The notes: a model not told the origin generated them from the letters alone. A stretch of 64,000 bases of DNA from Pseudoips prasinana (GCA_951640165.1 OX621237.1:16182001-16246000); one strand, 5' to 3'; positions 35,073-46,758 are shown, numbered from the stretch's first letter. Translations and numbers: made by a program.

Positions 35073-35266
35073 TGTTAGAGTTCGTATACTCATTGGTGTG
35101 AAGCTATGGTTAGAGCTGGCCGTTTGCCAACACCAAAATTGTAACTTGTCAGTATGTTTTCAAATAAAACAATTGATATTTTTCATTGACTGAATAAACA
35201 ATAATATCTTACGAATTTTACCTTTTATTCATAATAATCGGTAGCAAACGTTATAAAACGTTAACA
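35073..35266 (+). repeat. copia-1 3' LTR
   Basis: 194 bp, differing from the 5' LTR at one site. Confidence 0.92.
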
Positions 35267-35271
35267 GGCAT

Positions 35272-35770
35272 AGTGCTCCATTAATTCGTTGTCGTCTCTA
35301 ATGCAGCTCCAAAACTCTGTAAGAGCTCGGTACCTTGTCTTCTTAACCCGATATAGATCCAGAAGTTTTGTGCGTATGTCTATGTATGTGCATGTTTCGA
35401 AATTTGGGGTGAGCGCTGTTTTTATTTCTGTGAATATGCTTGGTGTAAGACAGTTCAAAAGCAAGTCTTTCTTAATGTGGCTATTGATATCCACCTCGTG
35501 TATCAAGCACTTGGCTTCGAAGTACTCCATATAGTCACTCACCCTGTAAATATCTGGATTGTATTTTTCCATGTTAAATGCTTTGATTACGGCCATCTTG
35601 TTAGATGATTTAGGCGTGGTACCAGCGCTCGTCACGCTGTCGCCTTCTACCGAAGTCGTTACCGGTGTCCGTGTTGCAACAAGTTCAAGTACTGTCGCAA
35701 ATAGTTTATTAATTTGGTCCTGTTGCGCCTGTTGGACGCTCAGGAATTGCTTGAATTGTTCGGCGTCCAT
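35272..35770 (-). pseudogene. gypsy Gag, N-terminal part
   Basis: It starts at ATG 35770, which overlaps the end of the primer-binding region. It begins MDAEQFKQFL and includes a glutamine-rich helix and FNMEKYNPD, typical of capsid starts of arthropod gypsy elements. The frame is cut at 35272 by copia-1 and continues in the same frame at 30594. Confidence 0.8.
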
Positions 35771-35781
35771 TTCGTCGCCAA

Positions 35782-35908
35782 TTTAATGAATAATAAAACT
35801 TTGCACATAAATTAACATTTTTATTATATGACAATGTCAATACGTAAAACATTTCTTTTTTTGTAAAGATGTCAGTTTGTCGATGGTATTATGAAGGAGT
35901 ATATAACA
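35782..35908 (-). repeat. gypsy 5' LTR
   Basis: 127 bp, identical to 26661-26787. It is followed on the minus strand by TTGGCGACGA, the primer-binding site. Confidence 0.9.
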
Positions 35909-36145
35909 GGTATGTAACAAATTACCAGTTTATTAATTATTATACTCGTTGGTAACAAGGGTAAAATATTTTTTTAGTTAGTTCTTTTTCATTGATATTA
36001 TAAGTTATGGATTGACCACATAACTATAGTACAGTACGTCTCAAAAGAGTTGATCCGATTAAGGAATGACTCAAAGGGGGTATAGAGTGCGTGAGCGGGA
36101 ACGTAAGTGATTTTTGCAGAAACTTGTTCAAAGTACTTAGAGAGA

Positions 36146-36316
36146 AAACATATTAAAAGTCCTTACGTCTAGAAGGTGAGGCGGAGGGAGAGGGGGGGGG
36201 GAAGACCCCAATTTTAGGATTTAGCGAAAATCATAAAATTGGGGTCTTGGTCCTCCCCACCCCTCCTCACTCCGCCTCACCTTCTAGACGTAAGGACTTA
36301 GTATGTTTTTCTTGGA
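36146..36316. repeat. long hairpin in the left arm of the old DNA element
   Basis: AAACATATTAAAAGTCCTTA with CGTCTAGAAGGTGAGGCGGA is mirrored at 36316-36246 by the complement, through AATTTTAGGATTTAGCGAAA at the centre. Arms are about 70-80 bases with few mismatches. The stem is very GC-rich and asymmetrical (G-rich on one strand). This is an internal foldback of the arm itself. Confidence 0.75.
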
Positions 36317-37099
36317 AATGGCGCATGTTAGCAAAAAATGTTCTAAGATGAAATGAAAGCTTATACAATTCTCTATAACTTTAATTATGTATACTTTTTC
36401 ATATTTCCATCCGTTTATGAGCTACACGCTCCAGAAATATAGAAAATTAGTTATTCATCGGAACTCTTACAGATGCCCTGAGAAGTTTAGGAGACCTCAT
36501 AGGGACCCACTCATCCACTCACTCATTTAGGAGACCCATATATGCTTCTGGAGGAAGGTGTGCTGGATGGAGTGAAGGCTGCCATGGCTCACGTACAATG
36601 GTCCACATCCGGACTAAGTGCGGAAACCATACCCACTAGCATATTAGTGGGAACAAGATGATGATGAGTTATTCAGTGTGATGACCATTACCTGATGCGA
36701 AAATTATCTCTAAGTTTATTTTAACATAAGCTGGGAATACTTCCACGTGGTGAAGGCGGTAACAGTAAGAAATCGCGTTTTTTTTGGAATAGTGGATAAC
36801 TGAAGTTAGGCGGGAAAAACCATCATGATTGCTTTTCGCTCAATGCTCACTGTAGGAAACGCAACCTTACTGGCTAAAACTGCAAAATGATGATGAATGA
36901 ATGAATGACAACCAATTAGATGCAAAAGCATGGCACATCCTCTTCTTACATTAATTTACCGGCTGCGACATAACATCAGCAACGTTTAGAAGAAGCAAGG
37001 TGGGTTTCTGTAAATTGTATTTAAATTTGGAAATTATTAAGGAAGCAGTAAAGATCATAAACAATCCAAACTTCAGCCATAGTGATGTTGCAGAAGCTG

Positions 37100-37500
37100 G
37101 GAAGGTGTGCTTCCTGAAAAATTAAGCCCGATATCAGCTCCCTCCCGCCAACTATGATTCCTGGCGCACATACCACCAAGTACAGCAGTGGTTCGGGAAT
37201 GAATTGCCCCCTCAAGAGTAGAAGTGGAAAATGGAAGGTGATATCTTGGTGCCAAAAACAACAGAAGATTTACCGGACCCCGTGGTTTTACTAAAAACAA
37301 TATTTTGTCGCTGCATCAAACAAGGATTGTAGCAGCAGCAAATGTGGATGTCGCAAAGCTATGCTGAAATGTTCTGCTGCGTGCCTTCATTGCCAAGGAA
37401 AAATGCTTCAACGAAGTCTCTTTTAGCGAGGAATGACGAGGAAGATGATTCAGAGCCCTCTCAGCAGGAACCACTTACCAATGAGAAGGGCGAGTAAAAA
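37100..37500 (+). pseudogene. Cys-rich transposon protein remnant
   Basis: Plus-strand frames read TYHQVQQWFGNELPPQEWKW, DLPDPVVLL, then C..GC.S.KCGCRKAMLKCSAAC and CQG. This Q-Q-W ... W ... CxCR...CS..C..C order recurs at the C-terminus of proteins from arthropod repetitive elements. I do not recall a family name. The frame is interrupted and lies inside the old inverted-repeat element. Confidence 0.45.
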
Positions 37501-37815
37501 GATACCACAGAAAACGATCTTTTGCCAGGACCCTCACGACCTAAGAGGATAGAAATGTGAATCATAGACAAAATTGGACTTAGAAACCAATATTTTAAAC
37601 CTTTTTTATTTGCACTTTTCCAGAGTCTGTGGTTTGAAAACGGATGGGAATATGGAAAAGTATATTTCATCAAAGTTATAGAAAAATTTATAAACTTTCA
37701 TTTCATCTTACAATTTTTTTTGCTAATACGCGCCATTTTTGAAATATTAGCGAAAAGCCTAAAATTGAGGTCTTTGTCCCCCTCTCCTCCCTCCGCCTCA
37801 CCTCCTAGACATCAG

Positions 37816-37976
37816 TGTTAAAGAAGGTCATATTCCATATATGTTATAAGCCTCTACAGTTTTTGTATTGTCAATAAAAATAATAAATAAAGTTGACAAG
37901 ACAAATGTCGGTTGTGTAAAAGGAAAAACGTTTTATTATTGTATTTATAATTCACGCCCAGAGATTAATCTCAACA
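37816..37976 (+). repeat. copia-2 5' LTR
   Basis: TGTTAAAG...CTCAACA, 161 bp. It contains AATAAAAATAATAAATAAA. Confidence 0.9.
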
Positions 37977-40900
37977 TGTGTCTATTCGGACACAAAGTCA
38001 GGAAGTGCGCTAAGTGTTTGAATGGCGGAAGGCCACCCAAGGCAAGCATACATTCAAACACTAAGAATGTAAATGTTACAGATCTGATGATGGCGTAAAA
38101 TAACCGGTGCTCATATCCGGACAAAGATAACTGGTACGTAGATAGCGGAGCAACGAGCCACGTCACATTTAGGAGAGATTTGTTTCATACATTTGAAAGT
38201 TTTCAATCGCAGCATACTGTAACGACAGCAAATGGTGAGAAAGTTGAAGCCACTGGTAAAGGTGACATAAAACTGGAATCAACAGTCGGAGAACATAAAG
38301 GTATAATAACCTTATGCGATGTATGGTGTGTGCCGTCACTTCAGAAAAATCTGTTCTCGTTATTAGCAGCGCAAGACAGATTACCACAAAGCTTCTTTGA
38401 ATCAGAACCCGAATTCTGTAAACTTAAATCAATGGGCATAGTCAAAGTTACAGGCGAGCGAAAGAAAAGAGAAGGGTTATTCAGACTTAATGTAAAGAAT
38501 GTTAAGCTACCTACATCTGTCGAAGTCAACGTACTGACGATTCATGATTCATTACAGATATATCATGAGAAGTTAGCACACCAAAGCAAACTCCATGTGA
38601 AGAAAGTTATAGAGAGTCTTAGAGAGAGAACTTGGAATCAAGGTACCGAACAACACACGGGAATTTTGTGAAGGTTGTAGCTTCGGAAAAATGCACAGAC
38701 AACCTTTTGGGACTAGAGATAGAGCAAAATTACCTGGTGAGATTATTAACTCTGATGTGTGTGGACCATTTCCATTCTCCTATAAAGGATACCGATATTT
38801 CGTCTTATTTACAGACGATTTTAGTAAATACCGCTACGTTTACTTTATGAAACAAAAGTCTGAAGTATACTCAAAGCTTCAACAGATGTTAGAAGAAACT
38901 AAGGTAGCCGGTCATGTAGTTAAGGAACTTTTAAGCGACAACGGTGGAGAGTTCGTATGCGCACGAAGAGCTGCCAACCGCCTGTTGGGCAGAGCTCATA
39001 AGTATAGCAGCAAATGTACTGAACAGAACTGGACACACATCCGTGGATGAAAAATCACCTTATGAGATATGGTATAAGCAGAAGCCAAAGATTAAACATT
39101 TGAGAATTATCGGAAGTCCTTGCTACGCCCATGTACCCAAGCAGAAGCGTAAAAAGTTGGTAATAAATCAGATAAATGTATATTAATCGACTATGATGGA
39201 GATAATGGGTATCGTCTTCTTAGTACGGATAAGAATAGACATACATTGATACGTTCGAGAGATGTCTTATTTCAAGAGTTACCAATTACCCGGACTGACA
39301 CTAAAGTAAATGTCAGAACAAATCGTATTGAAGGAAAATCTGAAATAGAGATAACTCTTCGTAGACCGCAGAATCTTGCTGCAAGGGAGGAGAATAGTCG
39401 AACGATTCATGATGTAAGGGAGGAAGGAAATGAAACTACTGATATATTTCAAGAGTGTGTACCTCCTGAATCGTTCGAAGATACACATGAGATAGAAGAA
39501 AGTATCAATATTCCTAAGCAACCTTTAGAAACAGAAGATCAGCGAGATGAAGACGAAGATGTTGATGATCATATTATATTACCAGAGCGTGAGGAAGTTA
39601 CTAATGAAGATGTAATTTTGCAAGATAGTGAAATAGAAAGTCAATGTAGAATAACTCTTAGAGACAGATCTACGTTGCGACCACCTGCAAAACTTAACGA
39701 CTATGTTATGACTTCTGTAGATGAACTGAATGATTTGTATGAACCTACAACCTACGACGAAGCATTAAAGAATCAAGACAAGGAGCATTGGGTCAAAGCA
39801 ATGAAAAGTGAGATCAAATCTTTAGAAGAGAATAAAACCTGGATTCTAGCTGATCTACCCAAGGGTTGCAAAGCTATTTCTTGCAAATGGATCTATAAAG
39901 TAAAAACAAACGCAGATGGTTCGATTGATAAATACAAAGCAAGGCTTGTTGCTCGAGGATTTTTGCAAAAACCAGGAGTGGATTACGACGAAACGTTTAG
40001 CCCAGTGGCAAAGATGACGACCATCAGGTCAGTAATAGGCGTTGCGGCAAACGAAGCTATGTCACTCACACAGTTCGACGTCTCTACAGCATTTCTCAAT
40101 GGCACTCTTGAAGAAGAGATATACATGAAACAGCCTGAAGGTATGAGTGACGGGACTAATCGAGTCTGTAAGTTAAAGCGAAGCCTCTATGGATTAAAGC
40201 AAGCACCAAGATGCTGGAACAAATGCATAGTGGACTACTTGAAAAGTATAGGCTTTCAGCAAAGTCAAACAGATCCGTGCTTATTTATACGGAAACGTGC
40301 ACAGTCTAAGATCATCCTAGCATTGTATGTCGATGACGGATTGGTAGCTTCAACAAACCAAAAGGATGCGGATAAGTTTCTAACAGAGATTAAACGAAGA
40401 TTTAAGATTTCCGTAAAACCTGCAGATTACTATCTGGGTTTGCAACTAAAGCGTAAAGACGTTGGCTCCATAAGTATAACCCAAAGGCACTACACAGTGA
40501 AAGTTTTAGAGCGCTTTGGAATGGGTAGCTATGTATAGTAAATGAGTAGCCAATAATCAGAGACCCTGAGCAAGGACAAACGGACGGAAATTGACGAGAA
40601 GTCATATCCCTATAGACAAGCCGTTGGAGCTCTTGCGTACCTCATGGTTGGTACACGACCAGATATTGCCTACGCCGTCGGTGTTGTCTCAAGATCGTTA
40701 GAGAACCCTGCCAAAGAAGATGTGCTAAAGGTGAAGCGTATAATGCGCTACCTACAAGGAACTCTAAGTTATGGTATAACGTTCAAAAAGGACTATCAGA
40801 AAGGTCTATTGGAAGCTTACAGTGACTCAGATCATGCAGGTGATGTTAGGGATTGTCGCTCAACAAGTGGCATCCTTTGCATGTACGCTGGCGGAGAAAT

Positions 40901-41273
40901 TGCCTGGGCAAGTAGAAAACAGTCATCAGTGGCGATCTCCACGACTGAAGCTGAAATTGTCGCAGCAAGTGAAACAGCACGTGAAGTTGTATGGTTAGAG
41001 AAGTTTTTTAAGGAAATTACTGCTCTAAAAGAAACACCGGTCTTAAAAATAGACAACGACGCTGCTGTTAAATTGGCTTCAAATCCGGAACTGCATCGGA
41101 GAACGAAGCATATTGCAGTAAGACACTTTTATGTGAGAGAACTTGTCGCAGATGGGAAGCTGAAAGTCATGCACGTAGGAACAAACCTACAAAGTGCAGA
41201 TTTGCTCACGAAGCCTCTTGGCAGACCGATAATCCAATCAATATTGGACCGGATAGGCTTACAGTGTATATAG
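37977..41273 (+). pseudogene. copia-2 Gag-Pol remnant
   Basis: Fragments in order: CCHC half-knuckle (FGHKVRKCAKC), a stop near 38096, protease WYVDSGATSHV (DSG intact), integrase zinc region with a frameshift near 38630, and integrase core DVCGPFPF and SDNGGEF. A deletion then joins GGEFV to the LPTACWAEL segment and removes the catalytic Glu. RT follows (39246-40538) with ARLVARGF, QFDVSTAFLNG and intact YVDDGLVAS. A break occurs near 40530, then RNase H (40644-41273) with STTEAEIVAASE and LLTKPLG. RT is intact but integrase and Gag are not. Confidence 0.85.
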
Positions 41274-41305
41274 TTAATTTTTATAGACTCTACAAAAAGG
41301 GAGGA

Positions 41306-41467
41306 TGTTAAAGAAGGTCATATTGCATATATGTTATAAGCCTCTATAGGTTTTGTATTGTCAATAAAAAGAATAAATAAAGGTGACAAGACAAAATGTC
41401 GGTTGTGTAAAAGAAAAAACGTTTTATTATTTTATTTATAATTCACGCCCAGAGATTAATCTCAACA
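41306..41467 (+). repeat. copia-2 3' LTR
   Basis: 162 bp. It is preceded by a purine tract (AAAAAGGGAGGA). Confidence 0.9.
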
Positions 41468-41560
41468 ATCAGGACTTCTCTCTAAGTACTCTGAACAAGT
41501 TTCTGAAGAAATGGCTTAGGTTCCCTCTCACGCATTCTACAACTACTTTATTAATTGGAC

Positions 41561-42279
41561 TAAGTATGTAAGCAGCATTTTGTGCAGCATTTCTGTTTTA
41601 AAGTCTCTATGTGCTGCAGCGTTATCCACTATATCTTTCATTTAGGTATCTAGCAGAGTTTGCATATATTAATCATCATACAAATCATAAATATATTTAT
41701 TGTATTATTCGTTCAGGTTTAACAAATAATACCTCATCAGTCACACACTGGAATAATTGATATATAATAGAAAATTAGTTTATTGATGTAATTACGTGTT
41801 AATAACACGTAATTACATCAAAAAACGAAAGGTCAACGCAATTTGTTAATCAGAAATTGAATTTCAATAGTTAACATCACACAATTATCGTAGTGAGATC
41901 AAAATTGCTTAACAATTCTTAATAAAGAGGTTGCTGCTTAGTGTAACCTACAATAAAACTTATGAACCAAAAAAAGGTTGTATGTGTGTGAGTGCAGAAA
42001 GACGGAGAAATGAGAACGTACTCTCTTCAGACAAAAATTGATTATAATTTAACGTGAGAAGCCATTTTTTCAGGGTTATATGTAATTTACAATAATGGGT
42101 TTTCTTTGTTTTCAAAATAATAGTTTTGTAATGCCCGTTAAGCTCTTTCAAGAAGAAGTAGATAGCTTTCCCCGGTGCTACCCTAAATTGATATACAGTA
42201 TTGAATAATGGGTTAGCATAAAATTAGATAAACTCTGCGGAATAAGCCAATAGGAAGGCAGTTTTGAAGATTTTTCATA
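41561..42279. other. non-coding between transposons, with a perfect hairpin
   Basis: No gene. At 41784-41820 there is a 37-base palindrome: 18-base perfect arms (TGATGTAATTACGTGTTA) around one A. The rest is AT-rich. Confidence 0.6.
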
Positions 42280-42284
42280 ATGTA

Positions 42285-42498
42285 TGATGGAGTTGGGAGT
42301 AGCATGCAGGAAGAGATAACAGGAAACAACCATTTGTAGTATAATATTAATTATTTTATAATTTATTGTGATATGAAAAACTAAAACGATATTCACTTAT
42401 TTAACACGATTGATTTAACAGCACCATGGCAACCGTAAAGTTGTACATACACCTGGTATATATTATGCTGGTGCTACACTGAATCTATCGCTTCAACA
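42285..42498 (-). repeat. copia-3 3' LTR
   Basis: 214 bp. On the minus strand TGTTGAAGCG...CTCCATCA. Confidence 0.88.
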
Positions 42499-42505
42499 CT
42501 CCTTC

Positions 42506-45500
42506 TCACATGCCTAATGTAGACCCATACTGTTTCTCAAATATAGTAGTCTTGGACCAGGTAATCCTTTCGTCAATATATCGGCCTCCATATCTTCTGT
42601 AGGCTGATATAAGACTTCTACTACTCCTTCTTTGATGCAGTCCCTGATATAGTGCCTTTTCAGGTATGTGCTTCGACTTTGAAGATACTATAGGATTATG
42701 ACAAAGTTTAATAATTGCTTGATTGTCATGAAATATTAGTACCTTTTCTTGTGTAATACCAATGTCGTTAAAAAGCGCTCGTAAGTATACTGCTTCTTTG
42801 ACAGCCTCCGTTAGAGCGACATATTCAGCTTCTGCTGTGGATAAGGCAATGCTTCTTTGTTTTCTACAAGCCCAACTGATTGGAGCTCCTGCAAATTTAA
42901 ACCAATATCCAGAAAATGATTTTCTATCTATCTTGCAACTTCCCCAATCGGCGTCAGCCATACCGAGTAATTGTTTATTTTCGGTCTTCTTAAAATGTAA
43001 ACCGATATCTTTTGTACCTTTTAAGTACCGTAGAACACGTTTAGCGCTTTTGAAATGGATTTCGTTACAACTGTCATTAAATTGTGACAGGTAACTCACA
43101 GCAAATGCGATGTCTGGCCTTGAGGCCACAGCCAAAAACATTAACGTGCCAATTAAATTTTTGTAAGGTAAATCCACTTTTTCCCTTTTATTTGGTTCTA
43201 GCGCAATGCCTGGTTCTATCGGCGTTGTGGTAGATTTGCAATCTTCCATCTTGAAACTTCTTAGAGCTTCTTCAATTTTCTTTGTTTGTTTGATAATGAT
43301 TTCGTTGTCGGTGTACGATACTTCCATACCAAGTATACGTTTTGGCTTACCCAGATCTTTCATTTCAAATCTTTTAGAAAGCATATCTTTTATTTCCTTT
43401 AATTTCTTTTGACATGAGCAGGCTAGTATTAAATCATCGAGGTAGGTACCGATAATTGCTCTCACTCCTCCTTTTGTGTATGTGTATACACAAGGCTCTG
43501 CTTTTGATGCCTGAAAACCAATATCTTTTAATTCTGTATCTAGTTTGTGTATTGCCATTGCCTCCCTGCCTGCTTAAGTCCATAAAGAGCTTTTATTATG
43601 AAACATACTTTTTCTCCTTCTATGCTTTTAAGATCTGTGAGAACCTCTTTTGCCTTGTTGTAGACAGTTAAATCTTCAGACTCAAACTCGTCAACCAGAA
43701 TCTCTCGAACGTATTTCTCTACATAATCTTCATATAGATTTTTTCTTCAATATTTCCATGTAAATACGCCGTGACTACATCCATTTGATTTAAATGCAGA
43801 CCTTCTTCAATGGCAATACCAAATATAGATCTTATAGAACTTAATTTTACTACAGGCGCAAAGGTTTCATTATAGTCAACGCCTGGACGCTGCGTAAAAT
43901 CTCGCGCAACAAGTCTTGCTTTGTTTGTTACTTTATTATATGGGCTTACTTTCTTTCGTAAGACCATTTTGTAATCTATGACTTTCATACCATCCTCTTT
44001 CTTTACAATTTTCCATGTACCATTTTTGATGTGTGATCTAATCTCTGATCGAATAGCCTCACTCCAGTCTTCATTTATATCATGTTCTTTGAAAGAGGAG
44101 GCTATTTCAGATATTAGTTGACATTCTCCGGAATTTTCTATATCATAATCTATCATCCAAGTAGGCTGTTTTATGATTCTTCTCGGCCTTTCTACAGAGA
44201 CTTCAGATGTGTCAACGTGATCTTCATCCGATGATAATTCATCAATATTTGTATTACGTACATTTAATATCGACTTCTCATGATATTCTTTCGAGGTTGA
44301 AGGAACTTCCTGGTGAATGTTTGCATTTTCTAAAGACTGAAATTCTATTATTTTCTCTGATTTTTTATTTCCTTTTATTTGTTTTTTTTTCACTTTTTCG
44401 GGTTTTTGTTCCGAACTGTCAATAAGATTTTCATAGTTATGTTCCTTTTTATAAAACATTTCTGTTATGATTTTAACATCCCTACTGATTATAACTGAAT
44501 TCTTTTCGGCAATGTAAATTCGGAATTCTTTTGCGTTTTGGGCATAACCAACAAATACGCCAGGTATAGCTTTTGCAGATAACCTTTTCTTCTTTTCTGA
44601 AGTACGAAAGCTTTGCTTCCAAAGATATGTAAGTGATTTCCTGATGGTGTGCGCCCCACCCATTTCTTGAATGGTGTTTCACCCTTTAGCGCTTTTGATG
44701 GACTTCTGTTTATCAAATAGTTTGCTGTATATACTGCTTCCGCCCACAAGTGCTTTGGGATATTGGCTTTTATCATTAAGCATTTGGTTTTATCCATCAG
44801 AGACCTATTTTACACTCGCTGATTCCATTTTGTTGCGGCGTGTAAGATGTAAGGCGTAAGGCATATAAGCTTTATCTTTTCTTTGGATTCCATGGTATTT
44901 CAGATAATCGTTAAATTCTTTATTTATGTATTCTCTTCCGTTATCTGATTGCAAGTTTTTAATTTTCATGCCATTGAAATTTTCCACTTTACTTTTGTAT
45001 TCCTTAAATTTATCGAATACATCATTCTTCCTTTCTATGAAATATATACAACAGTACCTGGTATAATCATCAATGAATGTGACATAATACTTTGATCCAG
45101 CTATTGACTGACATTCAAATGGAACACACACATCCCTGTGAATTATATGTAATGGCTCAGTGCTCTGTATGACATCATGACGCGGGAATGGAAGGCGTGT
45201 TAATTTTCCTTTAATACAGCCTTCACAATTATTTAGTTTTCCTTCCCCTATGTCAATTCCGTACATCAATCCTTCTTTTGCCATCTTTCTCAAATCGTTT
45301 TCATTTATATGGCCAAGTTCCTGATGCCACTGCATGATTTTATTATTTTCAGACGTTGGTATGTAATTTACTTTCTCATTTCTTTCCTCAAATTCCAGGT
45401 AGTATAAATCGTTATTTTTCTTAGCCGTTAGTATGACTTGACGGATATAAGCTTTATCTTTTTCAAAAATTACTTTATTACCTCTTTCGGTTATTTTTCC

Positions 45501-46479
45501 AACTGACAATAGGTTGGTTGTCAAGTCAGGAACGAACAATGTGTCATTAAAATTATATTTTTCTTGTTTTTTCTTTACTGTCACTTTTCCTTTTCCTTTA
45601 ATAGAAGTAGTATGTTTATATGCTTAGCTTTAAGCTTCCTGACTCAGGAGTCATTTTGCTAAACAGATTACTATTTCCACAAAAGTGTGGTGAATAGCCG
45701 CTATCTAGGCACCACATATTATTATTTTCAACTTCTTTATAGGTATTGAGACAGACATTGAAGTTTTTCGAACTTGGTTTTTGTTTATAATCTTTGGGCC
45801 AATGTGTCTTTTTCTTACTCCAACATGCCTGTGTCGTGTGACCTTTCTTTTTACACTTTTGGCAGTATTTGTATTTCTTACCGTAAAAGGCTTCTTCGTG
45901 TTCATTGAAATCGTTGTTTTGCCGCGCTTCACTCTCTTCAATTGTTTTAATCTTTAGTTCTTCGGGCTTCGGTAAAGAATCTCTAGTTTCTACTGCTATA
46001 CGAAAATTTTCATACAAAGCAGGAAGGCTATAAAGCATCATTATACTTAATAGATCAGGATGTAATTCAACATTCATATTCGCCAGCTTATCTACGATTT
46101 CCATGAAATTATTTAAATGTTCACGGACGTCATTATTATCAGCCTATTTTAGAATTAGCTGTTTTAACAATGTGGCTTTTCGAGCAGGACCCTTGCTTTG
46201 GTAAATCCCTTGTAGCTTTAGCCATAACTCTTTAGAAGTTTTGCATCCTTTCACTTGTTTAAGCTCCGAAGGTGAGATGAGCAACAATAATTCAGATCGG
46301 GCAAGTAAGTCATTTTCACAAAACTTACGTTTTCCATCTTCGTCCTTTGACTCGGTGATGTCTCCATTGACGTATCCCCATAGTCCATTTTGTATTAGGA
46401 CCGCCTTAGCTTGCACACTCCACGTATCGTAATTATCCTTTGATAGAGCTTCGATATGATATGAGGCATTCGTGCTCAT
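42506..46479 (-). pseudogene. copia-3 Gag-Pol, multiply broken
   Basis: Minus strand from 46479: Gag (MSTNASYHIEALSKDNYDTW), an in-frame TAG at about 46146, a second Gag part, then the knuckle CQKCKKKGHTTQAC and protease WCLDSGYSPHFCG. Integrase (45584-44805) has LGHINENDL, CEGCIKGK and SDNGREY, followed by a frame change near 44800. RT lies in two frames (44663-43719 and 43558-42506) with RLVARDFTQ, QMDVVTAYLHG and YLDDLILA. RNase H has STAEAEYVALTE. At least four breaks are visible, so the copy is dead, although catalytic motifs are mostly preserved. Confidence 0.85.
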
Positions 46480-46511
46480 TTTTCTTTTTCTCCGATCGCT
46501 CTGCTACCATT

Positions 46512-46753
46512 TGCTGGAGTTGGGAGTGGCATGCAGGAAGAGATAACAGGAAACAACCATTTGTAGTATAATATTAATTATTTTATAATTTATTGTGATA
46601 GGAAAAACTAAAACGATATTCACTTATTTTACACGATTGATTTAACAGCACCATGCAAAGAGTATAATAATAATGGCACCATAGCAACCGTAAAGTTATA
46701 CATACACCTGGTATATATTAGGCTGGTGCTACACTGAATCTATCGCTTCAACA
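46512..46753 (-). repeat. copia-3 5' LTR with a 28-base insertion
   Basis: Compared with the other LTR it carries an extra segment at about 46653-46681 (TGCAAAGAGTATAATAATAA...), flanked by GGCACCAT/GCACCAT. The rest differs at only a few bases. Confidence 0.85.
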
Positions 46754-46758
46754 ATGTA

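Larger units (their letters stand above)
30595..35266 (+). mobile_element. Ty1/copia retrotransposon copia-1, nested in gypsy gag
   Basis: LTRs of 194 bp (30595-30788 and 35073-35266) differ at a single position in my reading (G/T in the GGCCG[G/T]TTGCC word). The target duplication is GGCAT (30590-30594 and 35267-35271). The primer-binding site TGGTAGCAG begins directly after the 5' LTR and fits the 3' end of initiator tRNA-Met. A purine-rich tract (CAAGAGAAGA) precedes the 3' LTR. The element is 4672 bp and recent, yet coding-defective. Confidence 0.93.
26661..35908 (-). mobile_element. Ty3/gypsy retrotransposon (mag-like), split by a copia element
   Basis: Both LTRs are 127 bp and identical. 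The target duplication is GGTAT (26656-26660 and 35909-35913). Without the nested copia the element is about 4.57 kb. The primer-binding site follows the right-hand LTR on the minus strand (TGGCGACGA, complement of 35772-35780) and fits the 3' end of tRNA-Ser(GCU), as in the mag lineage. It encodes Gag, protease, RT, RNase H and integrase on the minus strand, broken by the copia insertion and two frameshifts. Lineage assignment is inferred from PBS and gene order. Confidence 0.9.
37816..41467 (+). mobile_element. Ty1/copia retrotransposon copia-2, degraded
   Basis: LTRs at 37816-37976 (161 bp) and 41306-41467 (162 bp) differ at several positions. The target duplication is ATCAG (37811-37815 and 41468-41472). 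Pol is clearly related to copia-1 but the LTRs are unrelated in sequence. Gag is almost wholly deleted: the 5' LTR is followed directly by the CCHC region. It is older than copia-1. Confidence 0.9.
36049..41560. mobile_element. old inverted-repeat DNA element with copia-2 inside its right arm
   Basis: The left arm (about 36049-36245) and right arm read inverted (about 41560-41468, continuing 37810-37735) share GAAACTTGTTCARAGTACTT, TAGARGGTGAGGCGGAGGGA and CCYCAATTTTAGG in the same order. Without copia-2 the element is about 1.9 kb. The outer ends are only approximate and no target duplication was found. A Cys-rich coding remnant lies at 37100-37500. Confidence 0.65.
42285..46753 (-). mobile_element. 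Ty1/copia retrotransposon copia-3, degraded
   Basis: LTRs at 42285-42498 (214 bp) and 46512-46753 (242 bp). The target duplication is ATGTA (42280-42284 and 46754-46758). On the minus strand the primer-binding site TGGTAGCAGAGC lies two bases after the 5' LTR and fits initiator tRNA-Met over 12 bases. The protein family differs from copia-1 and copia-2. The right LTR holds an extra 28 bases. Confidence 0.9.
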
